A DNA stretch of 64,000 nucleotides from Bacillus sp. FJAT-22090 (GTDB lineage: Bacteria; Bacillota; Bacilli; Bacillales_A; Planococcaceae), in NCBI RefSeq assembly GCF_001278755.1, contig NZ_CP012601.1:744001-808000 (forward strand), given 5' to 3'. Shown here piece by piece: positions 34,917 to 43,408 of the stretch (its first letter is position 1; every line of letters starts with the position of its first letter). The notes under the pieces were generated by a model. That model saw only the letters and a program-made list of their open reading frames with translations. It did no database searches and was not told the origin of the DNA. The translations under genes and the position numbers were made by a program.

Positions 34917-35399
34917 ATGAAAATGCCAACACATATATTAGCAGTTGGGGGAATAGTAGAGAACGAAAAGAGAGATATTCTGTTAGTGAAAACACTTCAT
35001 GGGGGATGGGTTTTTCCTGGCGGTCAAGTGGAAATAGGCGAAAATCTAATGGATGCCTTATGTAGAGAAATAAAAGAAGAAAGCGGAATAGATATAGTTG
35101 TTTCTCGCATGATTGGTATTTATTCAAATACTGGTATTCATAAATGGTATGACAATAAAACGGATGTCGCTACTAAATTGATAGTAGATTTTTTGTGCAA
35201 GCAAACTGGCGGAGAACTTTGTACTTCTGATGAAACAACAGAAAGTGGCTGGGTGGCAAAAAATAAAGTGTTAGATTTAATTACTGCTCCAGCTATACTT
35301 GCACGTTACCAAGCTTATTTAGATTTTAATGGGACTGTAAATTATATGGAATATGTAACAAAACCAGATTTTGTACAGAAGTTAAACAGGAAAATATAG
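34917..35399 (+). CDS. NUDIX hydrolase
   Basis: 160 residues. The Nudix box GGQVEIGENLMDALCREI with KEESGI is intact. AVGGIVENEKRDILLVKT and GGWVFPGG precede it, as in MutT/YtkD-like proteins. The target nucleotide is unknown. ATG 34917 follows AGGAGGAAT. It stands alone between the permeases and the decayed DinB gene. Confidence 0.85.
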   Translation: MKMPTHILAVGGIVENEKRDILLVKTLHGGWVFPGGQVEIGENLMDALCREIKEESGIDIVVSRMIGIYSNTGIHKWYDNKTDVATKLIVDFLCKQTGGELCTSDETTESGWVAKNKVLDLITAPAILARYQAYLDFNGTVNYMEYVTKPDFVQKLNRKI

Positions 35400-35448
35400 A
35401 TCTAGTAATTCCTCTTCTTTAAAAAGTGAGTCAAAGAAGAGGTCCATA

Positions 35449-35918
35449 TCAATAGTTTGGTTCTCTAAATAATATATCGCTAGATACAGGTTTAATACCG
35501 ATTTCCCTAGACCAAATAGATAATTGTCCTATATGATGCGTTTCGTGTGAAATGATATGTTGCAAAATTTTATCGTAAGAAAATGAATAAGTAATACCTT
35601 TTTTACTAGTAATTTTTAATACTTGTCCTGATTAGAAATCCACTTTTGGATAAAATTATAAGTATTTTGCTTTGTTTCATTCGAAAAATTAATTACTTCT
35701 TCAAGGTTGGTAATTAAGTCAATATTACTCTCTATAACAGGTGTACCATTCATTTGATTGATCCATAGTTGTTCACAATCTATTACATGGTATAAATTAT
35801 GTAAAATACTACCCATCCCACCTATACGTTTTTTTGTTAGCTCTTCAAAAGATAATTCGAGACACCATTCAAACCAATCATTCCTTATTTGCCAATTATA
35901 CAAAAACATCTCAAGCAC
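35449..35918 (-). pseudogene. DinB-superfamily gene broken by a frameshift
   Basis: The first 100 codons (MLEMFLYNWQIRNDWFEW to WISNQDKY) end at a TAA near 35616. The following reading frame continues the same fold with VLKITSKKGITYSF, DKILQHIISHETHHIGQ and ends LFREPNY at 35449. One missing base after GACAA restores a single frame of about 155 codons. DinB-fold proteins bind a metal through three histidines; one (HETHH) lies after the break. It could also be a sequencing error. Confidence 0.75.
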
Positions 35919-36118
35919 TTTCTTACCTCCTACTCTTAAACTATTATTTCATATTATCGCAAATATTCTATAATATTGGTAGGATAGAAAAAAGTCTTAA
36001 GAAGATTACTGCAAGAAGAAAGATTTTGTTTGGTTTAAGGAGAACTACTACTAAAATATTTAATAGAGTTTGTAAAAGATGCTACAGCTAATTTTAGTCT
36101 CGAAGGGAGATGTATTAG

Positions 36119-36709
36119 ATTTACATACAAAATAGATCAAATGCTTTAATTATTGTAGTTCATGAAATTTACGGAATTAATCAGCATATGAATTATATTT
36201 GTCGTACATTATCAGAAAAAGATTTTGATGTCATTTGTCCTAGTTTATACGAACGTGAAACATCATTTGAATACATTCAAGAGGAAGTTGCTTATCAGCA
36301 TTTTATGGAGAACGTAGGTTTTACAAATGCTTCTAAAAAAATCAAATGTGTATTCTCTGACATGAAAGATAGATATGAGAAAGTATATATAGTTGGATTT
36401 AGTGTGGGGGCTACGATTGCTTGGTTGTGTAGTGAGGAAAATGATGTCGATGGAATTGTCGGATTTTATGGTTCTCGTATAAGAAGCTATATAGAGATAG
36501 AACCCTTATGTCCTTCATTGCTTTTTTTTCCAGAAATAGAGAAATCGTTTATTGTGAACGAGTTAATCCAACGTTTAGAAGAAAAGAATATAAAGGTACA
36601 TAAATTTAACGGCCACCACGGGTTTAGTGACCCATTTTCTCATAAATATCATGAAAAATCAGCACAAAAAGCATTTAACAAGATGTTCGATTTTTTTCAG
36701 AAAAATTGA
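36119..36709 (+). CDS. Alpha/beta hydrolase, dienelactone-hydrolase-like, probable ATT start
   Basis: 196 residues if begun at ATT 36119. The nucleophile elbow is VGFSVGATIAW and the histidine region GHHGFSDPFSHKYHEKSA. The essential first strand and oxyanion loop (ALIIVVHEIYGINQHM) lie upstream of the first ATG (36188), so a start there would remove part of the fold. A TAG stands immediately before ATT, and GGGAG lies 9 bases upstream. Either ATT initiates or an original start codon has been lost. Substrate unknown. Confidence 0.65.
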   Translation: MYIQNRSNALIIVVHEIYGINQHMNYICRTLSEKDFDVICPSLYERETSFEYIQEEVAYQHFMENVGFTNASKKIKCVFSDMKDRYEKVYIVGFSVGATIAWLCSEENDVDGIVGFYGSRIRSYIEIEPLCPSLLFFPEIEKSFIVNELIQRLEEKNIKVHKFNGHHGFSDPFSHKYHEKSAQKAFNKMFDFFQKN

Positions 36710-36760
36710 GTAAAAAAGAGATGTAAAGCGATAGAAAAACTGAATAAAGGAGGGCTTAAT

Positions 36761-37276
36761 ATGAATGAAAGATACCCGATAGGTGAGTTTGAATTTGATG
36801 GAAAAATTACTAGGAATGAGATTGAGGAATTGATTAAGCAGATTGAAGATTTGCCTGAATTATTAGCAGTTGCTGTAAGTGACTTGAATGACCAACAAAT
36901 GGATACAGCTTATCGTTTAGGAGGGTGGACAGTTCGTCAAGTAGTTCATCATCTTGCGGATAGCCATATGAATGCATATATTCGATTTAAATTAGCAATC
37001 ACAGAAGAAACTCCAGTAATCAAGCCTTATAACGAAGGTGATTGGGCAGAACTTCCTGATTACGAACTGCCGGTTGAGACTTCCATATCTCTTCTTAAAG
37101 CCTTACATATAAGATGGGTTAAACTATTAAAAAGCCTAACCCTTACGGATTTAGAGAAGACCTTTGTTCATCCAGATTCAGGTGAAATTTCAATTGGAAA
37201 AAATATTGGCATTTATGCTTGGCATGGTCAACACCATCTTGCTCATATAACTTCTTTATGTATTCGTAAGGGCTGA
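36761..37276 (+). CDS. BstA-like bacillithiol transferase / YfiT metal-dependent hydrolase
   Basis: 171 residues of the DinB-fold YfiT/BstA group. [10 protein letters not shown] and [18 protein letters not shown] carry the first metal histidine, and [11 protein letters not shown] the other two. Known members conjugate bacillithiol to electrophiles with a Ni or Zn ion. ATG 36761 follows AAAGGAGGG. It fits the bacilliredoxin at 1254, which also points to a bacillithiol-producing host. Confidence 0.85.
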   Translation: MNERYPIGEFEFDGKITRNEIEELIKQIEDLPELLAVAVSDLNDQQMDTAYRLGGWTVRQVVHHLADSHMNAYIRFKLAITEETPVIKPYNEGDWAELPDYELPVETSISLLKALHIRWVKLLKSLTLTDLEKTFVHPDSGEISIGKNIGIYAWHGQHHLAHITSLCIRKG

Positions 37277-37424
37277 TAAATTGGACTTTTTTGATAGAAG
37301 CATTGCTGTAACTAGTTTACTTTTTTAGAGAAATTGCTACAGGGCATGCTAGTGAAACATGCAACATTTCTTAGTGATACAACCAATAAATTGTTATTTA
37401 CTATTAGGGAAGGGTGGGAAGAGA

Positions 37425-37592
37425 ATGAAAAACTGGTTGTATACTTTGTATTTTATAGTTCTTGGAGTTATATCTTTTATAACCCGGGAAGTTGTTACTT
37501 TCGTTATGTTGGGTATTATTTTAATAGCTCTAAATAATATTCATTCAACATTGAAGGAAATACTAAAAAATAATAAAACTAAAATTAACTAA
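37425..37592 (+). CDS. Small membrane protein
   Basis: 55 residues: a hydrophobic N-terminal part (LYTLYFIVLGVISF and VVTFVMLGIILIAL, two short helices) and a polar tail (NNIHSTLKEILKNNKTKIN). The start ATG 37425 is preceded by GGGTGGGAAG; longer frames lack one. Function unknown. Confidence 0.55.
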   Translation: MKNWLYTLYFIVLGVISFITREVVTFVMLGIILIALNNIHSTLKEILKNNKTKIN

Positions 37593-37676
37593 GGGGGACG
37601 CTTCTAAAAGAAGATAAAAATAAAATCAAAATGCCGAATTATTGTGATATTACTTTCTTTCTAATCTTGTTTTATT

Positions 37677-38441
37677 TTATTTAAAAGTTACCTTTCTTAT
37701 GGAAAGAGTTGTGTCCTTGTATGCCTCTAGAATGCCTTTCTTTTCAATTTGATCTTTTAATACTTCCTTGTATGGTAGTTGTACTTCCAATTCATTCTTT
37801 AAAGGAGAGAAGGAAAGTGAAACGGTTTCTAGATTTTCCCAATGAGCAACGATGGGTTTGTCCGTAACAAAAAGAAACAATTGTGGAAATCCGTTTTGAA
37901 AAAAGGGATGATTCCTTTTATTATCACCAGGTTCATTTAAACTAATATAAAGAGAAAGATAATCACTAAATTTTAGCAAATCCAATTGGTACATTAAGGT
38001 TTCATTCTTATCCGCATTTTCCTTCAATCCCAGTTCCTTTGAAAGTCGCTTATTTCTTTGCTTTTCTTCATTCCAAAACTCCTTAACTACGGATTGGGTA
38101 GCGTCCTGAAGTAATGAGGAATAGTGTAAACTACATAACAAGCCTGCATACTTGCTCATTTTTTCAACCTCATCCAGTCCCTTTTTATAAAAAGGGATTT
38201 TAAGCTCAGTCGGGTAGTCAATAAATGAGTAGGGCTTATCTGTTTTATCATTCCATACTGGAGAAGTATCTAACTCTATCCATCCTCTATCATGTTCTTT
38301 GATCGCCAGTAGCACTTCTGGTGTTCGTTCAAGCTCAAAAAAATAATCCTTCTTACAATTTTGGGCGATTTTCCCTGCAATTTTGGCATGATCATTCTGA
38401 GTAACCATTACATAGCTTTGTTCTCGTTCTAATATAATCAT
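37677..38441 (-). CDS. DUF3891 family protein
   Basis: 254 residues. The start MIILEREQSYVMVTQNDHAK and IKEHDRGWIELD are typical of this uncharacterised family; the HD pair suggests a metal site like HD-domain phosphohydrolases, but that is inference. ATG 38441 follows GAAAGGAT on the minus strand. It is monocistronic. Confidence 0.8.
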   Translation of the reverse strand: MIILEREQSYVMVTQNDHAKIAGKIAQNCKKDYFFELERTPEVLLAIKEHDRGWIELDTSPVWNDKTDKPYSFIDYPTELKIPFYKKGLDEVEKMSKYAGLLCSLHYSSLLQDATQSVVKEFWNEEKQRNKRLSKELGLKENADKNETLMYQLDLLKFSDYLSLYISLNEPGDNKRNHPFFQNGFPQLFLFVTDKPIVAHWENLETVSLSFSPLKNELEVQLPYKEVLKDQIEKKGILEAYKDTTLSIRKVTFK

Positions 38442-38788
38442 TTCTGTATATCCTTTCTTTATATAACTCCATCATATTGAGTTTCTCATGTTTAATAGGT
38501 ACCTCATAACCAACAGATTTAAACAAATTTACTTTAATTGACTTTGCCAAGGGTGAAGTTAAATCCTTAAAGTCTTTTGAATAGGATGTCCAATTTAACC
38601 ATGATAGACTCATTGGGAATTTAGAATTTGGATCTGTATTAGTTACATAGAGGAGATTATATCAGTTATTATGTTAATATTTATATTGCTTATAGTGTAG
38701 TTCTCAAAATGACTGTGAATCTCAGAAATGAGGTCACTTCATTTTTTTCATTTTACGAATCTTTTATAGGTACTAAAAGAAGAATTTG

Positions 38789-38834
38789 TTGACAGGATTT
38801 AAAATGTTTGTTATTTTTAACTGACGAACGTTCG
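38789..38834 (+). promoter_or_regulatory. Promoter and operator of the TetR-SMR operon
   Basis: TTGACA (38789-38794) and TATTTT (38812-38817) are 17 bases apart. The perfect palindrome CGAACGTTCG (38825-38834) lies at the expected transcription start, where a TetR dimer would block the polymerase. Autoregulation is inferred from position. Confidence 0.7.
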
Positions 38835-38847
38835 GAAGGGTGATAGT

Positions 38848-39429
38848 ATGACAATAAATAGAATAAAAGAAGTTGCGCTTAACCGATTTGCCCAGAATGG
38901 ATATGATGGAACATCAATGGCTCACATTGCTGATGAGGTAGGGATAAAAAAACAATCTATTTACACATACTTTAAAGGAAAAGACGAGCTTTTTCTTGAT
39001 GTTTGTAACGACGTGTTTGCTAATGAATTAAGAATTGTTACCAATTTTATTGACGGTAACAAGAAGCTTCCTATTAAGGATTTCTTATTTAATTTTCTGT
39101 TGCATTATAAAGAGCAATATGAAAAAAATGGTTATACTAAATTTTGGCTTCGTATAACGTTTTTTCCTCCTACTCATCTCTATAATGAAGTCATGAAATA
39201 TGTATATGAATACTTAGACAAGGTAGAAGAACTACTAGTTCCAATTTTAGAAGAAGCAATCATAAAAAAGGAAATTAGCTCTTCAATTGAAGCTAAGAAA
39301 GCTACAGTAGCATTCTTAGGGGTATTAGATGGAATTTTTGTAGAAATGTTATATGGTGGCCCTGAGCGTTCGAATAAAAGATTAGATGCTTCTTGGTATC
39401 TTTATTGGCGTGGATTATCGAAGGATTAA
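38848..39429 (+). CDS. TetR/AcrR-family transcriptional regulator
   Basis: 193 residues. The N-terminal helix-turn-helix is textbook: NRFAQNGYDGTSMAHIADEV then GIKKQSIYTYFKGKDELF. The C-terminal ligand domain is variable. It heads an operon with two small multidrug-resistance pumps, like B. subtilis yvdT-yvdS-yvdR, and probably represses it until a toxic compound binds. ATG 38848 follows GGAAGGGTG. Confidence 0.9.
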   Translation: MTINRIKEVALNRFAQNGYDGTSMAHIADEVGIKKQSIYTYFKGKDELFLDVCNDVFANELRIVTNFIDGNKKLPIKDFLFNFLLHYKEQYEKNGYTKFWLRITFFPPTHLYNEVMKYVYEYLDKVEELLVPILEEAIIKKEISSSIEAKKATVAFLGVLDGIFVEMLYGGPERSNKRLDASWYLYWRGLSKD

Positions 39430-39452
39430 GAAGCTTTACGGAGGGAAACTAT

Positions 39453-39794
39453 ATGAATCGAAATTGGGCACTTGTAATTATTGCTGGTGTTATTGAAATT
39501 TTTTGGGCAATGGGTTTGAAGTATTCAGATAACTGGATTTCTTGGCTTGTGATTGCCTTCCTAATATATTTATCGTTTGTCGTGTTACTAAAAGCTTTAC
39601 AAACCGTACCAGTTGCCTCGGCGTATGCTGTCTTCACTGGAATTGGTACAGCTGGAACCGTTGTGGTAGAGATGATTGTATTCGGAGAACCATTTAGTTG
39701 GACTAAAATATTTTTTATACTTTTGCTATTAGCTGGTGTAATTGGTTTAAAATTGATCACCACCGATTCAAGCGAGAAAGATGGTGTAGCATAA
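39453..39794 (+). CDS. Small multidrug resistance (SMR) protein, first subunit
   Basis: 113 residues, four helices. The membrane-buried glutamate is Glu15 in AGVIEIFWAMGLKYS. VASAYAVFTGIGTAG is the SMR signature, with Phe in place of the usual Trp. ATG 39453 follows GGAGGG; the longer frame from 39393 overlaps the TetR gene. Paired with the next gene, it forms a heterodimeric proton-driven exporter (EbrAB/YvdRS type). Confidence 0.9.
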   Translation: MNRNWALVIIAGVIEIFWAMGLKYSDNWISWLVIAFLIYLSFVVLLKALQTVPVASAYAVFTGIGTAGTVVVEMIVFGEPFSWTKIFFILLLLAGVIGLKLITTDSSEKDGVA

Positions 39795-40109
39795 ATGGAT
39801 TGGGTATACCTTATTTTAGCTGGATGTCTTGAAGTTATAGGAGTTATAGGTTTGAACAGAGTCATTAAATACAAGAACATTCAATCATATGTAATCTTAA
39901 TTGTTGGTTTTATATTAAGTTTTAGTTTTCTGGCATTAGCAATGAAAACTCTCCCTATGGGACTATCGTATGCAGTTTGGACAGGTATAGGAACAGTAGG
40001 GGGAACACTTGTAGGAATGTTTATTTATGGAGAATCTAAGGATTGGAAACGAATTGCATTTATAGGCATGATCGTAGCTGCAGTAATTGGGTTGAAACTG
40101 ACTTCCTAA
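39795..40109 (+). CDS. Small multidrug resistance (SMR) protein, second subunit
   Basis: 104 residues, four helices. Glu13 in LAGCLEVIGVIGL and the classical LSYAVWTGIGTVGG (with Trp) are present. Its ATG touches the stop of the first subunit, so the two are made in equal amounts. The differing lengths and charges of the loops fit dual-topology heteromers. Confidence 0.9.
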   Translation: MDWVYLILAGCLEVIGVIGLNRVIKYKNIQSYVILIVGFILSFSFLALAMKTLPMGLSYAVWTGIGTVGGTLVGMFIYGESKDWKRIAFIGMIVAAVIGLKLTS

Positions 40110-40126
40110 AAGAAATTATATAGAAC

Positions 40127-40227
40127 TATTGGAATTAAAGAATGGAGCTCTAACTTGTCGAATTAAAATATTTGATGAAATTTCAAAGGGAAAAACTAAG
40201 TTCGTAAATATGGAATATTCGCAATGA
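40127..40227 (+). pseudogene. Short coding remnant after the SMR operon
   Basis: A startless frame reads LLELKNGALTCRIKIFDEIS then KGKTKFVNMEYSQ and a stop. Its composition is protein-like but the family is unknown; probably a decayed gene end. Confidence 0.3.
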
Positions 40228-40246
40228 GTAATATATTTTAATACAG

Positions 40247-40285
40247 AAAGAGATACTACCTTATTTCAAGGTGTATCTCTTTTTA
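40247..40285 (+). terminator. SMR operon terminator
   Basis: AGAGATAC and inner ACCTT pair with AAGGT and GTATCTCT, followed by TTTTT. Confidence 0.85.
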
Positions 40286-40418
40286 CAATTGAGTTTCAAT
40301 AATGATGGAGTTGTCAGTTTAATATACATAGCGTTTGACCATATCATAATTTAAATGAACAAGAAGTTATTACTGAGTATTAAATCATACTATAGTTGCA
40401 TGTATGTTAATAGTTGTA

Positions 40419-40559
40419 TTAGCAATTTTGTTGGTTATTATTTTGTACGTTTTTACGTTTAGTTTGATTTAAATCTTGTTCTTCCGCGAATTCTTCCCGA
40501 TTGTTTTTTCTTGAATTAGGTTCTTTCTTTTTAAAGTTTGGTTTACTTTTCTTTGTCAT
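40419..40559 (-). CDS. Small highly charged protein
   Basis: 46 residues, rich in Lys, Asn, Gln and Glu (MTKKSKPNFKKKEPNS, then REEFAEEQDLNQTKRKN), without hydrophobic core. A near-perfect ribosome site TAGGAGGTGA precedes the ATG at 40559. The composition resembles small spore proteins of Bacilli, but no family can be named. Too short for most gene finders. Confidence 0.5.
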   Translation of the reverse strand: MTKKSKPNFKKKEPNSRKNNREEFAEEQDLNQTKRKNVQNNNQQNC

Positions 40560-40707
40560 GGTATCGTCACCTCCTAGAGTTTAATGTGCTCTGTAAAGAT
40601 GGTCTTATTCAAAATGAATAGTTCTTTACAATGCTTAATGAAATTGGAAAAGATTCATTTGAAGATAATATTTTTAAACGGACTAGTTAAGGAATTTTTG
40701 TAATCAA

Positions 40708-40766
40708 GGGTTGCTAAGGCAACTCTTTTTATTATTGAGCTAACGGGACAAGTTAGTGGAAGAGGC
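40708..40766 (+). repeat. Cassette-boundary element A
   Basis: A hairpin GGTTGC-TAAG-GCAACTC with a T5 run is followed by the 7-7-7 palindrome AGCTAAC / GGGACAA / GTTAGTG (40738-40758). It precedes the gene at 40854 by about 90 bases. Confidence 0.7.
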
Positions 40767-40853
40767 AGGGATTTTTGAAAAGAAGTAGAAGTACTTATTA
40801 TATGGAAAATTATACAAGTGTCGAGTAGGTAAATTAGAAATGGAAGTGAATCA

Positions 40854-41099
40854 ATGTTAGTTAAAGGTCATATTGTCAGTATGCCTAAGATTTATTGGGT
40901 CATATTGATTCCTATCTTCTTAGGGGTGAGTTACTATAATATTTTTTTTGATTGGGATTTGCAACACTATGGTGTAACTGAACTAGAAGATTTTGGGCTA
41001 TATGTGTTTGTCTTATGTCTAAGTTTTTGCCAATGCTTTATTTACATTTTATTTATTCGGTTAGCAGTGACTACTATAAAAAGACTTCAACATAAGTAG
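40854..41099 (+). CDS. Small membrane protein (cassette gene)
   Basis: 81 residues with two hydrophobic segments (MPKIYWVILIPIFLGVSY and LYVFVLCLSFCQCFIYIL) and a polar loop containing DWDLQHYGVTELEDF. No family recognised. ATG 40854 lies behind GGAAGTGA. It is the first unit of the repeat-bounded array. Confidence 0.6.
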   Translation: MLVKGHIVSMPKIYWVILIPIFLGVSYYNIFFDWDLQHYGVTELEDFGLYVFVLCLSFCQCFIYILFIRLAVTTIKRLQHK

Positions 41100-41168
41100 A
41101 GCTATTAGGAAAGAAGTGATCTTAGTAAACAAGAGTGTTTTTTCTACAAAAATTGGAGACTTTTTTTT

Positions 41169-41192
41169 CACGGACGGGTCGTTAGTTTAAGT
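41169..41192 (+). repeat. Degenerate cassette-boundary element B
   Basis: CGGACGGGTCGTTAGTTTAAG keeps the spacer GGGTC and right arm GTTAGTT but has lost the left arm. A T8 run stands just before it, as in the intact elements. Confidence 0.4.
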
Positions 41193-41251
41193 GTGTTGAT
41201 TAATTTTGGGTACACCCAATCCATTAAGGTTTTCCTAAAAGGAGTAAATGT

Positions 41252-41566
41252 ATGAAAAAATCTCGTAATTTCTTATTAATTATTGTTACTGCTTTAATTG
41301 GTTTTTTTATCTTATTCTATTTTTTAAATCAAAACGCTGTTATTGAATCTAAAACCGAAAACATTCAAGTAATTAGTAAAGGTAAAACTTCTGAAGAAAA
41401 GTGGATAGTCCTTTCAAATAATAATAAGATCTACATAGAAGATTTTAGTATATGGGCTTTAATTGAAGAAAATCAAAATTACACTATAGTTTATGATTTA
41501 ATGAAAAAAACAAAAAGATACAAATTAATAACTATTGTACCGGGGGATTATAATGGACAATTTTAG
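41252..41566 (+). CDS. Membrane-anchored protein of unknown function (cassette gene)
   Basis: 104 residues: an N-terminal anchor (FLLIIVTALIGFFILFYFL, about 7-25) and an extracytoplasmic beta-rich domain (IQVISKGKTSEEKWIVLS and following). No cysteine lipobox. ATG 41252 follows AAAAGGAG. Function unknown. Confidence 0.65.
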   Translation: MKKSRNFLLIIVTALIGFFILFYFLNQNAVIESKTENIQVISKGKTSEEKWIVLSNNNKIYIEDFSIWALIEENQNYTIVYDLMKKTKRYKLITIVPGDYNGQF

Positions 41567-41580
41567 GATATTAATATTTT

Positions 41581-41680
41581 TCTTATTCAACTAACGAGTG
41601 CTTTAGTGAAAGATCATAGAGTTGCTATATGCAGCTCTTTTTTCTTATTGAACTAAAGGGGCAGCTTAGCTGATGAAGGG
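41581..41680 (+). repeat. Cassette-boundary element C, complete composite
   Basis: Box 1 AACTAAC / GAGTGC / TTTAGTG (41589-41608), then hairpin GAGTTGC-TATAT-GCAGCTC with a T6 run, then box 2 AACTAAA / GGGGCAG / CTTAGCT (41651-41671). This is one of the fullest copies and shows the complete order box 1, hairpin, box 2. Confidence 0.8.
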
Positions 41681-41837
41681 ATAATTAGGGAAATATAGAA
41701 TATAAAGTGTAAGGATTATTATTTTGAACAGAAACACTATTAAAAATTTTAGTACATGGTCATATTGACAAGTTATAGAGTTGTTCAATCGATTTTTTTC
41801 CTTAGCATAGGGGGAAGGAATGAAAGGGGTATTTCAT

Positions 41838-42413
41838 TTGAAATCTAATATTCTTATCTTTGTATTTTTAACTTCACTATTATTTATCACTGGTTGTACG
41901 CTAAGTAATTCCGTACAAACATATGATACAAATAATGAAAATGTAATCAGTATATTAGACGAGAAAGTTTTAAAAATTGATGACTCAGAAGAAGAGTTTT
42001 CTTATTTAACCGACTTATCGGAAGAAGAATTAAAGTCTTATAAATTATTTACCCAGGAATATGATACAAATTATATAAAAGGTTTTTCACCAGAAAAGAT
42101 TATGCTTATATACATTCATTCAGCAGTTATAGATGATATAGAAGCAATCTATTCGTTGGTTTATATTGATGGGGAGTTACCTGATTTCGATACTTTTAAA
42201 AGAATATATTACCAAAATCTTAACATATCCAACTTGGAAATGGCTTTAGATTTCAGATATTATGACACAATCAAAATAAAACAAGAAGACAGTAATGGAT
42301 TATTAGTTGAATTAACGGTTAGTTATGGAAGGTTCACAGCTTCAACATTAATGGAATTAAAAAAAGAAAATGATATATGGAAAATTGTTCTCCCCCACTC
42401 GTTCAAAAAGTGA
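41838..42413 (+). CDS. Lipoprotein of unknown function (cassette gene)
   Basis: 191 residues. The lipobox LLFITGC places the modified cysteine near residue 20. The mature part is acidic and alpha/beta-rich, ending SYGRFTASTLMELKKE and a short tail, suggestive of an NTF2-like fold (inference). TTG 41838 is placed by AAAGGGG 8 bases upstream; the ATG at 41820 overlaps that site. Confidence 0.7.
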   Translation: MKSNILIFVFLTSLLFITGCTLSNSVQTYDTNNENVISILDEKVLKIDDSEEEFSYLTDLSEEELKSYKLFTQEYDTNYIKGFSPEKIMLIYIHSAVIDDIEAIYSLVYIDGELPDFDTFKRIYYQNLNISNLEMALDFRYYDTIKIKQEDSNGLLVELTVSYGRFTASTLMELKKENDIWKIVLPHSFKK

Positions 42414-42504
42414 GCACTTTAAGCAGCGTATTCTCTATTTTAACTTGTCTTTTCTCCATTTTATTTTCCACAAAAAAATCCCCTATGAAAATGGGGACTT
42501 GCTT

Positions 42505-43239
42505 TTATGCTTGTGATTTATGGTGGAATGGACATTTTCCTTGAATTGGCTCAATATCATCACCAATAAAGAATTGCTTCCATTCATTATGCGTCGGGTC
42601 GCCGAAGTGACCGATATCTGGATGTTTAGGCAGCTGATCCCAAGCTTCTACACGTTTACGAACTTTTTCACGTGACATTATACCGCCTTTTTCAGTTCCT
42701 TCTAATCCTTCAAATATCTTGCGAGGCTGGAATCCAAGAACCATCGCATTTCCTAAATGACGTGTCTTTCGCTTCTTATATGCAGGAGCATTTCCGAACA
42801 CGAAGATTGGCTCTCCATTGAATCGGAAATCCCATAAATAGTGTTCAGGGTCGCGAGGGCTGTCTTCCGGCCATTCAATTTCATCGACCTCATGTATGTA
42901 TTGGAGAATCTCCCAAAATTGCTTTCGATAATCTGCGAGAGAACCCTCTTGCTCAAAAGGCTCTACAAATACAAAAAGACCGTGTCTCTTATAGTTTGGT
43001 AGTTTAAATAAATCTAGAAAGCCTTCTAGTGCAAGCGGTAGATTACTCCAGTCGTCTTGATTGATATATGCATAGCGGAGCTCGCCTTTCAGTTCGCCAC
43101 TCATTCCAAAAAAACATGGAAACGTTTTATCCGTTACCGTGTTATGAAAGGTTTCGTATTCTTTATAGAGCCAACTCGGCAAGTCTTTTCTAGTATGAAA
43201 ATCTTCTTTTGTTAATAAAGCTCGTTCCTTCGTAATCAT
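42505..43239 (-). CDS. YqcI/YcgG family protein, possible heme-dependent N-hydroxylase
   Basis: 244 residues. The family (PF08892) includes GntA, a heme enzyme that N-hydroxylates a guanidino compound in guanitoxin synthesis. Visible landmarks are FPCFFGMSGELKGELRYAY, LWDFRFNGEPIFVFGNAPAY, TRHLGNAMVLGFQPR and the C-terminal GKCPFHH. ATG 43239 follows GGAGG at 7 bases; the frame from 43266 would translate that site. It is divergent from a DDAH-like gene, which acts on modified guanidino groups, so a joint role is plausible. Confidence 0.8.
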   Translation of the reverse strand: MITKERALLTKEDFHTRKDLPSWLYKEYETFHNTVTDKTFPCFFGMSGELKGELRYAYINQDDWSNLPLALEGFLDLFKLPNYKRHGLFVFVEPFEQEGSLADYRKQFWEILQYIHEVDEIEWPEDSPRDPEHYLWDFRFNGEPIFVFGNAPAYKKRKTRHLGNAMVLGFQPRKIFEGLEGTEKGGIMSREKVRKRVEAWDQLPKHPDIGHFGDPTHNEWKQFFIGDDIEPIQGKCPFHHKSQA

Positions 43240-43408
43240 ACAATCGCCTCCACTATCTTTATTCACACATCTCGTTATGTCTAGTCTTTACCCCATCCTA
43301 AATTTCCTGAAACAACGAAGTTCAAATGAAAAAAATTCACAAATAGGTTATGAAATGAAAAATCAAGGGAATAAAAAAGGAATGAATTAAGAAATTGGAG
43401 GATGACTT

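Noticed and set aside
38392-38613. 73-codon minus-strand frame overlapping the DUF3891 start
   Set aside because: No ribosome site and a 50-base overlap with a well-supported gene. It could be a remnant (MSLSWLNWTSYSKDF looks protein-like) but there is too little to call it.
39449-39880. 143-codon minus-strand frame over the SMR genes
   Set aside because: Antisense shadow of two clear SMR genes without its own ribosome site.
41169-41192. Treating every CTAAC/GTTAG occurrence as a boundary element
   Set aside because: In AT-rich DNA such short words arise by chance; only copies keeping the arm-spacer-arm spacing were listed, and degenerate ones were given low confidence.
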